This document shows, piece after piece, positions 46,593 through 56,454 of a stretch of DNA of 64,000 nt. The DNA lies in the NCBI RefSeq assembly GCF_013372105.1, contig NZ_CP053825.1:1578613-1642612 (forward strand). Reading direction: 5' to 3'. A program made the position numbers and the translations under genes. This DNA is from Campylobacter armoricus (lineage in GTDB: Bacteria; Campylobacterota; Campylobacteria; Campylobacterales; Campylobacteraceae). The stretch's first letter is position 1; every line of letters starts with the position of its first letter. A model generated the notes under the pieces. That model searched no databases and was not told where the DNA came from. It worked only from the letters and a program-made list of their open reading frames with translations.

Positions 46593-49500
46593 TGTTTTCT
46601 AAATTTTTTATAGAAAGACCTGTATTTGCTTCAGTTGTTGCTATTATTATTTCTTTAGCAGGCATTATAGGACTTTATTCTTTGCCTGTAGAGCAATACC
46701 CTTCGCTAACTCCACCTGTTGTAAAGGTAAGTGCAAATTACTCTGGCGCTGATGCTCAAACAGTAGCTCAAACAGTAGCTATTCCGCTTGAAGATGCTAT
46801 AAATGGAGTTGAAAATATGATTTACATGGATTCAACATCAAGCTCTTCAGGGGATATGAGTTTAAGTGTATATTTTAGCATAGGAACTGATCCTGATCAA
46901 GCAACGGTTGATGTTAATAATAGAATTTCAGCCGCTATGGCAAAACTTCCTGAAGATGTTAAAAAAACAGGTGTTAGCGTAAGAAAAACTGGTTCAAGTA
47001 TATTAGAGGTTGCTACTTTATATTCTCCAGATGGTTCTATGAATGCACTAGAAGTATATAATTATGCGGCGTTAAATATTTTAGATGATCTTGCTAGGGT
47101 TCCTGGTGTAGGAAATGCTGTTGCTATAGGTTCAAAAAACTATTCTATGAGAATTTGGTTAAATCCTGACTTATTAAACAAATATCAAGTTACAGCAACT
47201 GATGTAATTGCTGCAGTAAATGAGCAAAATGCTCAATATGCTACTGGTAAAATAGGACAAGAACCTGTGGTAGAAAGATCCCCTTATGTGTATTCAGTAA
47301 CCATGCAAGGAAGATTAAAAAACACTAAAGAATTTGAAAATATTATTATAAGAGCAAATAGTGATGGGTCTTTTTTAAGGCTTAAAGATATAGCGGAAGT
47401 ATCTTTAGGGTCAAGAGAATATACTTTTAATGGTAGATTAAATGGTAATAACGCAACCCCTATTTTAATTTTCTTACAAACTGGAGCAAATGCCGTAAGC
47501 ACAGCAGAATTAGTTCAGAAAAAATTCGAAGAACTTTCTAAAAACTTTCCAGAAGGATTAACCTATAAAGTTCCTTATGATACAACTATATTTATCAAAG
47601 CTTCTATCAAAGAAGTGGTAAAAACTTTTTTTGAAGCTTTAATTTTAGTTGTAATAGTAATGTATTTATTCTTAAAAAATTTCCGCTCTACCATAATACC
47701 TATGATTGCTGTGCCTGTTTCTATTTTAGGAACTTTTGCAGGATTGTATGTATTAGGTTTTAGTATCAACCTACTTACACTTTTTGCTTTGGTTTTGGCT
47801 ATTGGTATTGTTGTTGATGATGCTATTATTGTGGTAGAAAATATAGATAGAATCATGCATGAAGATCCAAATATAAGCATAAAAGAAGCAGCCATTAAAG
47901 CTATGGATGAAGTTGCAGCTCCTGTTGTTTCTATTGTTCTTGTGCTTTGTGCAGTATTTATACCTGTTTCATTTATATCCGGTTTTGTGGGTGAAATTCA
48001 AAGACAATTTGCCATAACTTTGGCAATTTCTGTTGTAATTTCAGGTTTTGTGGCTCTGACACTAACCCCATCATTATGTGCAATCTTTTTAAGAAGAAAT
48101 GAAGGTGAGCCTTTTTATTTAGTTAAAAAATTTAATCATATTTTTGATTGGTCTACAGAAGTTTTTGGTGCAGGAGTAGCTTATATTTTAAAAAGAACCG
48201 TTAGATTTGTTTTAATTTTTATTATATTTTTAGGCGGATTGTATGGGCTTTTTAAACTTGTTCCAAATTCTTTAGTTCCAAATGAAGATCAAGGGAGTTT
48301 TTTATCTGTTGTGAATTTACCAGCAGCTTCATCTTTAAATAGAACAACGCAAACTATGGATGCTATGGCAGATGAGATACTAAAAAATGAAAATATCACG
48401 GATATTGTTGGTCTTATAGGATATGATTTATTTACAGGCTCTTTAAAAGAAAATGCTGGTGCAATGTTTGTTAATTTGAAAAATTGGAATGATAGAGATG
48501 TAAGTAGTTTTGATTTGACAAGAATGTATAATCAACAATATTTTCTTAATCCAAATTTCCAAACTTTTTTTATTAATCCACCTCCAATTCAAGGTCTAAG
48601 TTTAACCGGTGGTTTTGAAATGTATGCACAAAATCGTAGCGGCAAAAGCTATGATGAAATTCAAGTTGATGTAAATAGATTAGTAGAAGCAGCAAACAAG
48701 CGTCCTGAACTTTCTAATGTAAGAACAACGCTTGATACTAATTTTCCGCAATTAAAACTAGAAATTGATCGTGATAAGGTAAAACTTTATGGTTTAAATT
48801 TAGCAGATGTATTTAGCACATTAAATGCTACTATAGGGACTTACTATGTAAATGATTTTTCTATGCTTGGAAAAAATTATCGTGTAAATATTAGTGCTAT
48901 TGGTGATTTTAGAAATACTCAAAATGCTTTAAAAAATATCTTTGTTAGAGCAAAAGATGGTTCAATGGTTTCTCTAGATAGTGTTTTAACTTTGCATAGA
49001 GGTGTTGGACCTGATGATGTAAAACGCTTTAATATGTTCCCATCGGCTTTAATTCAAGGCGATCCTGCTCCTGGTTATACCTCAGGACAAGCTATTGATA
49101 CAATAGCACAAGTTGCAAAAGAAACTTTGGGAGAAGATTATTCTATCGCTTGGGCGGGTTCTGCTTATCAAGAAGTTACAAGTAGTGGTGCTGGTCAAAT
49201 AGCATTTATGTTAGGACTTTTATTTGTATTTTTAATTTTAGCAGCCCAATATGAAAGATGGCTTATGCCTTTAGCAGTAATTACTGCTGTGCCTTTTGCG
49301 GTATTTGGTTCTTTACTTTTTGTGTGGCTTAGAGGGATAGAAAATGATATATATTTTCAAACAGGACTTTTACTTTTAATAGGACTTTCTGCCAAAAATG
49401 CAATTTTGATTGTAGAATTTGCTATGGAAGAACATCTTAAAAAAGGGAAAAGTATTTTTGAAGCATCTATTAGTGCGGCAAAATTAAGATTTAGACCTAT

Positions 49501-49714
49501 TGTTATGACTTCACTGGCATTTATCTGTGGAATTTTACCACTTTTCTTTGCTTATGGAGCAGGAAGTGCAAGCCGTCATGCAATAGGCACAGGCGTTATA
49601 GGTGGAATGATAGCAGCTTCTACTATAGCCATTTTCTTTGTGCCTTTATTTTTCTACTTATTAGAAAGTTTCAACAAATGGCTTGATGAAAAAAGAGGTA
49701 AAAAACATGTATAA
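46592..49714 (+). CDS. cmeB: CmeB, RND multidrug/bile efflux transporter
   Basis: A 1040-residue inner-membrane proton antiporter with the twelve-TM, two-porter-loop layout of AcrB/CmeB. The proton-relay acidic pair lies in IVVDDAIIVVENI (TM4, near residue 410), the TM1 start is FFIERPVFASVVA, and late conserved elements are GLSAKNAILIVEFA and RFRPIVMTSLAF. It pumps bile salts and many antibiotics. One-base overlap with cmeA and eight-base overlap with cmeC ensure coupled translation. Confidence 0.97.
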   Translation: MFSKFFIERPVFASVVAIIISLAGIIGLYSLPVEQYPSLTPPVVKVSANYSGADAQTVAQTVAIPLEDAINGVENMIYMDSTSSSSGDMSLSVYFSIGTDPDQATVDVNNRISAAMAKLPEDVKKTGVSVRKTGSSILEVATLYSPDGSMNALEVYNYAALNILDDLARVPGVGNAVAIGSKNYSMRIWLNPDLLNKYQVTATDVIAAVNEQNAQYATGKIGQEPVVERSPYVYSVTMQGRLKNTKEFENIIIRANSDGSFLRLKDIAEVSLGSREYTFNGRLNGNNATPILIFLQTGANAVSTAELVQKKFEELSKNFPEGLTYKVPYDTTIFIKASIKEVVKTFFEALILVVIVMYLFLKNFRSTIIPMIAVPVSILGTFAGLYVLGFSINLLTLFALVLAIGIVVDDAIIVVENIDRIMHEDPNISIKEAAIKAMDEVAAPVVSIVLVLCAVFIPVSFISGFVGEIQRQFAITLAISVVISGFVALTLTPSLCAIFLRRNEGEPFYLVKKFNHIFDWSTEVFGAGVAYILKRTVRFVLIFIIFLGGLYGLFKLVPNSLVPNEDQGSFLSVVNLPAASSLNRTTQTMDAMADEILKNENITDIVGLIGYDLFTGSLKENAGAMFVNLKNWNDRDVSSFDLTRMYNQQYFLNPNFQTFFINPPPIQGLSLTGGFEMYAQNRSGKSYDEIQVDVNRLVEAANKRPELSNVRTTLDTNFPQLKLEIDRDKVKLYGLNLADVFSTLNATIGTYYVNDFSMLGKNYRVNISAIGDFRNTQNALKNIFVRAKDGSMVSLDSVLTLHRGVGPDDVKRFNMFPSALIQGDPAPGYTSGQAIDTIAQVAKETLGEDYSIAWAGSAYQEVTSSGAGQIAFMLGLLFVFLILAAQYERWLMPLAVITAVPFAVFGSLLFVWLRGIENDIYFQTGLLLLIGLSAKNAILIVEFAMEEHLKKGKSIFEASISAAKLRFRPIVMTSLAFICGILPLFFAYGAGSASRHAIGTGVIGGMIAASTIAIFFVPLFFYLLESFNKWLDEKRGKKHV

Positions 49715-51137
49715 ATTGATAATATTTGCAAGTTGTTTTTTAATAACAGCTTGCAGTTTAAAACCAAATTTAGAAATTAAAGATATAAACTACACCAAAA
49801 GTTTAGATCAAAACATTACCATCAATAAACAATGGTGGAAAGCTTTTGATGATATTTATTTAAATGCTTTAATAAATCAAGCTTTAAAAAATAACAATGA
49901 TTTGCAAATTGCATATATAAATCTACAAAAAGCATATGAAACCTTAGGCATAGCAAGAAGTGATTTACTTCCTAAGCTAGATGGGAGTGCTAGCGGAGCA
50001 AGAGCAAAAACTAGTATTAATGCTTCAAACAACAAAAGCAATGAATTTGTCTATGGTAATAATTTTAATATGGGTTTAAATTTAAGCTATGAAATCGATT
50101 TATGGGGCAAATATAGAGATACTTATAATGCTTCAAAGGCAAAATTACAGGCAAGCGAATTTGACTATGAAAGTGCTAGACTTAGCTTAATCTCGAATGT
50201 AATAAAAACTTATTTTAACTTAGCAAGCTTAAGCGAACAAGTAAAAATATTAGAAGAAACTACTCAAAGTTATCAAAAAACATATGAATTAAAATTAGAA
50301 CACTTTAAACTTGGGGTAATTAGTGAATATGAGCTTAATAAATTTAAAGCTGAACTTGAAAATTCAAGAGTTTTACTTACAAATGCAAAAATTCAAAAAG
50401 AAGCTAATGTAAAAGCTTTAAAAATCTTAACCTCAAATAATATTGATGATATACTTTATAATGGCATAGAATATAAAAAAATAGGACAATACGATCTTAG
50501 CATACCAGAAGGTATAGGCAGTGAAATTTTACTTCAAAGACCAGATGTTCAAGCTAGCTTAAAAACTTTGGAAGAAAAAAATTATCTTGTAGGAGTTGCA
50601 AGAACTGCATTTTTGCCAAATCTTTCTTTAACTGGACTTTTGGGTTTTCAAAGCAATGATTTAGATCTTTTGGTTAAACATGGAAGTAATACTTGGAATA
50701 TAGCAGGAAATTTTGCAATGCCAATTTTTCATTGGGGCGAAATCGTAAATAATGTCAATATTGCAAAACTTACTAAAGATGAAGCATTTTTGCAATATGA
50801 GAATACTTTAAAAACAGCCTTTGGAGAGATAAGACTTGCTTTATTTAACCGCCAAAGTTATTATGAAAATGAGCAAAATTATAAAAATCTTTTTATGGCT
50901 CAAAGTAAAATTTATGAAATTTCTACTTTAAGATATGAAAATGGTGTAATTAATTTAGCTGATTTTTTACAAGATCAAAGAAATTACTTAAGCGCCAAAC
51001 TTTCTTATACCAACTCTTCTTATGAGCTTGCAAATTCCTTAGTAGATGTTATGAAAGCTTTTGGCGGAGGATTTAACGCTAAAGAAGAATCAAAAGAAAA
51101 CATCAAAGCTATGGAAGAAAACTTTTATAACAACTAA
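49707..51137 (+). CDS. cmeC: CmeC, outer-membrane efflux channel
   Basis: A 476-residue TolC/OprM-type lipoprotein (NodT family). The lipobox is FLITACSLKP. Two homologous repeats, each with a barrel strand and long helices, are seen around LSYEIDLWGKYRDT and FAMPIFHWGEIVN. I start at ATG 49707-49709 (MYKLIIF) because GAGG is about seven bases before it and the signal peptide then begins properly; earlier in-frame ATGs lie within cmeB. The gene ends with a strong terminator. Confidence 0.95.
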   Translation: MYKLIIFASCFLITACSLKPNLEIKDINYTKSLDQNITINKQWWKAFDDIYLNALINQALKNNNDLQIAYINLQKAYETLGIARSDLLPKLDGSASGARAKTSINASNNKSNEFVYGNNFNMGLNLSYEIDLWGKYRDTYNASKAKLQASEFDYESARLSLISNVIKTYFNLASLSEQVKILEETTQSYQKTYELKLEHFKLGVISEYELNKFKAELENSRVLLTNAKIQKEANVKALKILTSNNIDDILYNGIEYKKIGQYDLSIPEGIGSEILLQRPDVQASLKTLEEKNYLVGVARTAFLPNLSLTGLLGFQSNDLDLLVKHGSNTWNIAGNFAMPIFHWGEIVNNVNIAKLTKDEAFLQYENTLKTAFGEIRLALFNRQSYYENEQNYKNLFMAQSKIYEISTLRYENGVINLADFLQDQRNYLSAKLSYTNSSYELANSLVDVMKAFGGGFNAKEESKENIKAMEENFYNN

Positions 51138-51160
51138 GTCTTTAAGGCTTAGTTGTTTTT
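51130..51160 (+). terminator. cmeABC terminator
   Basis: ACAACTAAG (51130-51138) pairs with CTTAGTTGT (51148-51156); two further pairs close a TTTAA loop, then four Ts. It overlaps the cmeC stop and also the end of the minus-strand small gene. Confidence 0.8.
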
Positions 51161-51297
51161 GAATTGTTGTCATCTACTACATAATGATAACATTTCTTTG
51201 GTGGCACAGTAAAATCAAGTTTTTCAATAGCTTCTTCAAAAGGGATGCAATTAGCTATATTTGCAAAAAGGATAAATACTAAAATTACTTTTTTCAT
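51142..51297 (-). CDS. Small secreted peptide (51 aa), unknown
   Basis: Begins MKKVILVFILFANIANC, a clear signal peptide, followed by IPFEEAIEKLDFTVPPKK and a short hydrophilic tail. The PFEEAIEKLDFT stretch loosely recalls the mature start of Campylobacter porins (consensus PLEEAIKDVDVS), so it may be another porin relic or an independent peptide. It lies seven bases after the truncated porin ORF on the same strand and runs into the cmeC terminator. No function can be given. Confidence 0.5.
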   Translation of the reverse strand: MKKVILVFILFANIANCIPFEEAIEKLDFTVPPKKCYHYVVDDNNSKTTKP

Positions 51298-51303
51298 AAA
51301 TCA

Positions 51304-51495
51304 TCAATGCATTTGAATTTGAATTCTTTGATTGAAATTATTATTTCCTCTATCTTTTGGGCTATTATGCTCAAAACGATAACGCATACTGCCTGAAACA
51401 TTCACATCTTGAAAAATTTCATCTAAAGGTGCAGAATTTAACATACTTATAAATCCTAGTAAAAATACAAAAAATACTATAAAAATCTTTTTCAT
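51304..51495 (-). pseudogene. Truncated porin (MOMP-like) fragment
   Basis: The 63-codon frame begins MKKIFIVFFVFLLGFISML, a signal peptide, followed by SAPLDEIFQDVNVSGSMRYR, closely resembling the mature N-terminus and first beta-strand of Campylobacter major outer-membrane porins. It stops after NNFNQRIQIQMH, about 40 mature residues, whereas the porins have about 400. No barrel remainder is found nearby; the next ORF on this strand is a different short peptide. It is thus a decayed gene, still with an AAAGGC site. It could still give a secreted stub. Confidence 0.7.
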
Positions 51496-51569
51496 TATAA
51501 AGCCTTTGTAAAAATATGATACAATTATATTCTTTTTTAAACAACTACAAAACAAAAATTAGGAAAACG

Positions 51570-52907
51570 ATGAATTTTTTACAAAATCTAGCTCTATCTT
51601 ACTCTCATAAAGCTATGCAAAAATCTTTAGAGAATGGTTTTGATGTGAAACTTTTAAAAGAAGGACAAGAAAAAAAAATAAATACCAACAAAACCTATAT
51701 GCTTTATGCACATATACCATTTTGTCATACTTTTTGTCCCTATTGTAGTTTTCATAAATACTATTATGATGAAAATTTAGCAAAAAGATATTTTGAAAGC
51801 TTAAGAGAAGAAATCAAGCAAATCAAAGATAAAGGATTTAATTTTACTTCGATGTATGTTGGTGGGGGAACCACTTTAATTAATGAAGAAGAACTAGCTA
51901 AAACATTAGAACTTTGTAAAAAACTTTTTGACATTAAAGAAATTTCTTGCGAAACTGATCCAAATCATATTAATCCTAAAAAGTTAGAAATGTTTAAAGG
52001 GCTTATAGATCGTTTAAGTTGTGGCATACAAAGCTTTGATGATGATACACTAAAAAAAGTCGCAAGATACAATAAATTTGGCTCAAGCAAAGAGCTTCAA
52101 GAAAAGCTTTCTAAAGCTATAGGCGCACTTCCTATTATGAGTATTGATTTAATATTTAATTTTCCTTCTCAAACCAAAGAACAATTACTAAATGACTTAG
52201 AAATAGCCAAAAATTTAAAACCTCAGCAAATTACAACTTATCCTTTAATGAAATCAAATCTAACAAAGGATAATATTGCTAAAACTTTAGGTGTAAGTTT
52301 TAAAGATAATGAATTTGAATTTTATAAAATCATTACAGATTATTTTAAAGACTATGAAAGAAATAATGCTTGGTCTTTCTCGCTAGAAAAAAATACTTTT
52401 AATGATGAATATGTTAGCTCTCATCATGAGTATTTGGGTGTAGGAAGTGGAGCTTTTAGCTTTTTAGATGGAGAACTTTTAATCAATGCTTTTAACTTGA
52501 ATGATTATTCTAAACTCATAAAAGAAAAACAAAACGCAAATATTGCTAAAGCTAATTTTGGTAAAAAAGAAATCATAAAATATGTCTTTTTAACCGAAAT
52601 GTTTGCAGGAAAGATTGAAATAGATAAATTTAATAAAACTTTAAATTGTAATCTAGAAAAAGATCTTTTTGTAGAACTTTTAGGACTCAAATTAAGCGGT
52701 GCTATAATAAAAGAAAATAATGCTTTATATACAAGCGAATTTGGGCGTTATTTATTTATGGTTTTAATGAAAGATTTTTACACAGGTATGGATTTAGTTC
52801 GTGCAGTATTTAGAGATGATAAACGCCTCCAAAACAAAGATCATATTAGCATAATGCATGAAAATGTAGATCCACTTAATTTTAAAAGTATGGAATTTAA
52901 AGAGTAA
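51570..52907 (+). CDS. HemN/HemW-like radical SAM coproporphyrinogen oxidase-family protein
   Basis: A 445-residue cytosolic radical SAM enzyme. The motif IPFCHTFCPYCSFHKYY (Cys-x3-Cys-x2-Cys) lies near residue 50, with the GGGTTLINEEEL SAM motif after it. Family members are oxygen-independent coproporphyrinogen dehydrogenase or the heme chaperone HemW; this one has the HemW-like short N-terminus and an extended C-terminal domain, so the reaction is not settled. Start at ATG 51570-51572, with AGGA six bases ahead; an upstream in-frame ATG adds a lysine-rich stretch unlike the family. It converges with hemJ. Confidence 0.85.
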   Translation: MNFLQNLALSYSHKAMQKSLENGFDVKLLKEGQEKKINTNKTYMLYAHIPFCHTFCPYCSFHKYYYDENLAKRYFESLREEIKQIKDKGFNFTSMYVGGGTTLINEEELAKTLELCKKLFDIKEISCETDPNHINPKKLEMFKGLIDRLSCGIQSFDDDTLKKVARYNKFGSSKELQEKLSKAIGALPIMSIDLIFNFPSQTKEQLLNDLEIAKNLKPQQITTYPLMKSNLTKDNIAKTLGVSFKDNEFEFYKIITDYFKDYERNNAWSFSLEKNTFNDEYVSSHHEYLGVGSGAFSFLDGELLINAFNLNDYSKLIKEKQNANIAKANFGKKEIIKYVFLTEMFAGKIEIDKFNKTLNCNLEKDLFVELLGLKLSGAIIKENNALYTSEFGRYLFMVLMKDFYTGMDLVRAVFRDDKRLQNKDHISIMHENVDPLNFKSMEFKE

Positions 52908-52929
52908 AAGCCTTAAAAAGGCTTTTACT
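52903..52929. terminator. Bidirectional terminator, HemN-like / hemJ
   Basis: Perfect 12-bp stem AGTAAAAGCCTT (52903-52914) with 52918-52929, three-base loop, overlapping the stop codons of both convergent genes. Confidence 0.75.
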
Positions 52930-53377
52930 AAAATGGTCTTATCACCATCATAATAGCAATAATTATAAATAATATCGTTGGAATTTCATTATAAGCTCTA
53001 AAGAATTTGCCACTTTTTTTACAAGTGTCATTTTGAAGTTGCTTATAATAATAATAATTTTGAAAATGATAAATAATTAAAAGCAAAGCACAGGTTAATT
53101 TAGCATGCATATATCCACCTACCATTAACACATCTTTATTGGCTATCATCATCAAGCTTCCAGTGATTGCTGTTGCAATCATTGCAGGGGTTTGGATATA
53201 AAAGTATAATTTCTTCTCTTGAATTTTCACTACCTCTACAAAGCCTTTATTTTCTTTATGTTCTGTATGATATACAAAAAGTCTTGGCAAATAAAACATT
53301 CCAGCCATCCAAGAAACAAAAGCTAAATAATGCACCATCTTAATCCACAAATACCATTCGTTTAAAAAATCTAACAT
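52928..53377 (-). CDS. hemJ: Protoporphyrinogen oxidase HemJ (CopD-like membrane protein)
   Basis: A 149-residue inner-membrane protein with four hydrophobic segments. It begins [20 protein letters not shown], and the conserved SWMAGMFYLPRLFVYH segment carries the His/Arg motif of HemJ. It catalyses protoporphyrinogen IX oxidation in bacteria lacking HemG/HemY. It is in an operon with lspA and glmM, overlapping lspA by seven bases, and sits beside the HemN-like gene, giving a heme context. Confidence 0.85.
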   Translation of the reverse strand: MLDFLNEWYLWIKMVHYLAFVSWMAGMFYLPRLFVYHTEHKENKGFVEVVKIQEKKLYFYIQTPAMIATAITGSLMMIANKDVLMVGGYMHAKLTCALLLIIYHFQNYYYYKQLQNDTCKKSGKFFRAYNEIPTILFIIIAIMMVIRPF

Positions 53378-53826
53378 TTTTCTCCTTTTTTATTAAAAAT
53401 TTCTTTTATTAAAATCAAAGCCACACTAATGTTTATCATCACATCAGCAAAATTAAACACAGCAAACTCAAACCACTTATGCCAAAAAACAAAATCCACT
53501 ACACCAATATGTATAAAACGATCGAGTAAATTTGAGCACCCTGCAGAAAGCATAATAGCAAAAGCAATCAAATGTGTTCTAAAAAACTCTTTTTGATAAA
53601 GTAAATATACAAATAAAGCTAAGATAAAAACAAGCTGTATATATTTTAAATACTCCCCTAAAAATGCAAACATAGAAAAAGCTACACCTGTATTGTAGGT
53701 TAAAACTAAATCAAAAAATTCACCCTTATACTCAAGCCCTTGTAAAAACAAATACTTACTTGCTTGATCTAGTATAAAAACTAAAGCAAAAACAAGATAA
53801 AATTTTAAAGATAAAATTTTAAGCAT
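53371..53826 (-). CDS. lspA: Lipoprotein signal peptidase
   Basis: Aspartic membrane peptidase that cleaves prolipoproteins after lipidation. The 151 residues include four membrane segments. Catalytic motifs are [16 protein letters not shown] (here [10 protein letters not shown]) and [12 protein letters not shown], each with an essential Asp, and [10 protein letters not shown] is the conserved NTGxAF motif. It would process lipoproteins such as CmeA, CmeC and the UPF0323 protein seen in this window. It overlaps glmM by eight bases. Confidence 0.95.
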   Translation of the reverse strand: MLKILSLKFYLVFALVFILDQASKYLFLQGLEYKGEFFDLVLTYNTGVAFSMFAFLGEYLKYIQLVFILALFVYLLYQKEFFRTHLIAFAIMLSAGCSNLLDRFIHIGVVDFVFWHKWFEFAVFNFADVMINISVALILIKEIFNKKGEKC

Positions 53827-55156
53827 TCAATGCTTTCATAAAAAAGCTTTCAACAGCTTTCATTTCTTTTTCTAAAAGCTTAATATCTTTTGCTTCCAGC
53901 AATAATCTTATCAAATTTTCAGTTCCTGAATATCTAAATAAACTAACAATTCCTTTTTTTTCTAAATCTTTTTTTAATTCTTCTAATCCTGCTAATTTTG
54001 TTAAGTCTTTTTTCTCTGAAATTTTAAGATTATGCAAAAGTTGTGGATAAGGCTTAACTTGATTTAAAATTTCACTTGCACTTTTTGCTTCACTAAGCAT
54101 TAAAGCACTAAATTGCAAAGCAGCGACTAAGCCATCTCCCGTCTTAGCATAATCACTAAAAATAATATGACCACTTTGCTCACCGCCAAAATTTCCACCA
54201 CATTCTTTAAGTTTTTCAAGAACATATTTATCACCTACATTGCAAGTTTCATGCGTGATTTTATGTTTATTTAAAAACTCTTTTAAGGCGCCATTGCTCA
54301 TAATAGTGCTAACTACGCTTGATTTTAACTTGCCTTGTTTTTTTAAGAACAAAGCTAAAACACCCAAAAGACTATCTCCATGAGCTACTTCACCCTTTTC
54401 ATCTACCACAACCAAACGATCTGCATCTCCATCAAAGGCAAAACCCACATCTGCTCTAAATTTCTTTACCTCTAAAGCTAAATTTAAAGGGTGTAATGCT
54501 CCACAATTTTCATTAATATTTAAACCATTTGGTTTATCATTTATCACGATTACATCTGCACCTAATTCTTTAAAAACCGTAGGTGCTACCTTATAAGAAG
54601 CTCCATGAGCCACATCTAAGACAACGCGTAAAGACTTTAAAGTCAGCTCTTTAGGAAAAGAATTTTTTATAGAAACGATATATCTTCCTATCACATCATC
54701 AATTCTTTTTGCTTGACCAATTTGTGATTTTGTTGTTCTTGCTTCTTCTATAAGCTTATCATTAAAATAAATTTCTTCTATTTTTGCTTCTGCTTGCTCA
54801 TCAAGTTTGTTTCCATGGGCATCAAAAAATTTAATGCCATTATCATAATAAGGATTATGCGAGGCTGATATCATAATCCCTGCATCACAACGCATATCTT
54901 CAGTTAAAAACGCAATAGCAGGTGTTGGCATAGGTCCTATTTCTATAACATTATAACCTATAGAAGTAAGTCCTGAAACAATAGCATTTTCTATCATATA
55001 ACCACTTCTTCTTGTATCTTTTCCTACTAAGATATTGCTTGTAATGGCTTTGTCTTTAAAATAAATTCCAGCAGCCATAGCCAAACGCATTGCTAAAAAT
55101 GAATCCAAAAACTCACCCGCTTTTCCACGCACTCCATCAGTTCCAAAAAGTTTCAT
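53819..55156 (-). CDS. glmM: Phosphoglucosamine mutase
   Basis: Interconverts glucosamine 6- and 1-phosphate for UDP-GlcNAc synthesis. A 445-residue alpha-D-phosphohexomutase. The phosphoserine loop is [14 protein letters not shown] (Ser near residue 98), the metal loop [10 protein letters not shown] near 240, and the sugar-binding [10 protein letters not shown] near 325. The phosphate-binding [11 protein letters not shown] is at the C-terminus. First gene of the glmM-lspA-hemJ operon, divergent from the DUF945 gene. Confidence 0.96.
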   Translation of the reverse strand: MKLFGTDGVRGKAGEFLDSFLAMRLAMAAGIYFKDKAITSNILVGKDTRRSGYMIENAIVSGLTSIGYNVIEIGPMPTPAIAFLTEDMRCDAGIMISASHNPYYDNGIKFFDAHGNKLDEQAEAKIEEIYFNDKLIEEARTTKSQIGQAKRIDDVIGRYIVSIKNSFPKELTLKSLRVVLDVAHGASYKVAPTVFKELGADVIVINDKPNGLNINENCGALHPLNLALEVKKFRADVGFAFDGDADRLVVVDEKGEVAHGDSLLGVLALFLKKQGKLKSSVVSTIMSNGALKEFLNKHKITHETCNVGDKYVLEKLKECGGNFGGEQSGHIIFSDYAKTGDGLVAALQFSALMLSEAKSASEILNQVKPYPQLLHNLKISEKKDLTKLAGLEELKKDLEKKGIVSLFRYSGTENLIRLLLEAKDIKLLEKEMKAVESFFMKALNA

Positions 55157-55287
55157 TTTTCACCTTTGATTTTAAATAATGAAATTATAAGAAAAAAAGT
55201 TAAGTAATGTATAAATGCAAAAAAATTATAAGCATTAGTTAGTAATAAAAATATATAATTTTTTAAAATTTTACATAAGGAAATATA

Positions 55288-56454
55288 ATGAGAAAAATTA
55301 TTGCAACTGCTGTAGTATTGGTTTTATTAGTTATAGCATTTTGTACTTCTACTTCTTATATTAATTCTATAAATGAAAAAATATTTACTCAAATGAGTCA
55401 AAATACAATGTATTATAATGTAGAAGATGTTAATTATACCAAAGGATTTTTAAATTCCAAGGGAAGTTTTATAGTTACACTTAACGACTTACCTTATAGT
55501 TTTAAAGTTAATATAGATTTTTATAATAGTTTTTTTGCAAGCGATAATGCTGTAGTATCTATTATAAACGAAAATGAAGATTTAAAAGAAATTTTTCCAA
55601 ATGAAGAAATTCTAAAAATTTTAATAGGCGTAAAAACTGGAAATAAAATTACAATCAATGCTAAAATTAATGATATAAATACCACTAGAAATGATGTTGA
55701 TATCATCATTAATAATTTTAATTTTATCGCTAATACACAAGATGAATTTATAAAAGATATGCATTTGAATGTAAATCATTTTTTATTAAAACAAGCTGAT
55801 GAAAGTTTTGAATTAAAAAATATTAAAATTTCAGAATTTCCTATAGGAAATTTGAATATTATAGATATTTTTAATCCCACACGCAATAGCGAACAAAAAA
55901 TTAGTATAGAAACTATTAAATTCATTGATGAATTGTTATTAAATAATCTTAATATCTATGCAAAAACAACTTCAAATACAAAAAATAATTATGATAGTGT
56001 ATTAAAAATTGATATGAAAGATTTTAAGCTACCAAAACAACAATTAACATTAAATAACATTATTTTAGATGCAAACTTTAATAACATTTCAAAAAAAGCT
56101 TATGATGACCTAGTACAAAATTCAAATACTGATATTTTTTCTATGATGCTTTTAGCAAGTCAGTTTTTAAAAGAAAATCCTGAAATCATCTTAAACAATC
56201 TAAGCTTTGAAAAAGAAGGTAAAAAATTTAACGCGAATGGAAAAACTATATTTACAGAAAATAATATAAAATCTCAATTTCACGCGAATGGTCAAATTCT
56301 TCCTAGTCAAATATGGCCTGAATTTGTAAATTTTGACACTTATTTTATAGATAACAACGGCTCTTATATGCTTGATTTTATCTATGATGATTCTAATAAA
56401 ACAGATGTTAAAACTATTATCAATGGTGAAAGACTTATAACAAATCAACCATGA
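55288..56454 (+). CDS. DUF945 (YdgA-like) family protein
   Basis: A 388-residue protein with an N-terminal signal anchor (MRKIIATAVVLVLLVIAFC) and a large, Asn/Ile/Lys-rich beta-strand-dominated periplasmic domain, including DVNYTKGFLNSKGSFIV near residue 50. The C-terminal region with NGKTIFTENN and NGQILPSQIWP fits DUF945. Function unknown; YdgA-like proteins resemble lipid-transfer-type beta-sheet domains. AAGGA lies upstream. The stop overlaps the rarA start (ATGA). Confidence 0.72.
   Translation: MRKIIATAVVLVLLVIAFCTSTSYINSINEKIFTQMSQNTMYYNVEDVNYTKGFLNSKGSFIVTLNDLPYSFKVNIDFYNSFFASDNAVVSIINENEDLKEIFPNEEILKILIGVKTGNKITINAKINDINTTRNDVDIIINNFNFIANTQDEFIKDMHLNVNHFLLKQADESFELKNIKISEFPIGNLNIIDIFNPTRNSEQKISIETIKFIDELLLNNLNIYAKTTSNTKNNYDSVLKIDMKDFKLPKQQLTLNNIILDANFNNISKKAYDDLVQNSNTDIFSMMLLASQFLKENPEIILNNLSFEKEGKKFNANGKTIFTENNIKSQFHANGQILPSQIWPEFVNFDTYFIDNNGSYMLDFIYDDSNKTDVKTIINGERLITNQP

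Noticed and set aside
47284..47895. Minus-strand open frames opposite cmeB
   Set aside because: Antisense to the conserved RND transporter, without start signals or recognisable domains.
51864..51870. G5 run in the HemN-like gene as a slippage tract
   Set aside because: Five Gs are too short for high-frequency slippage and encode the conserved GGGTT SAM-binding motif.
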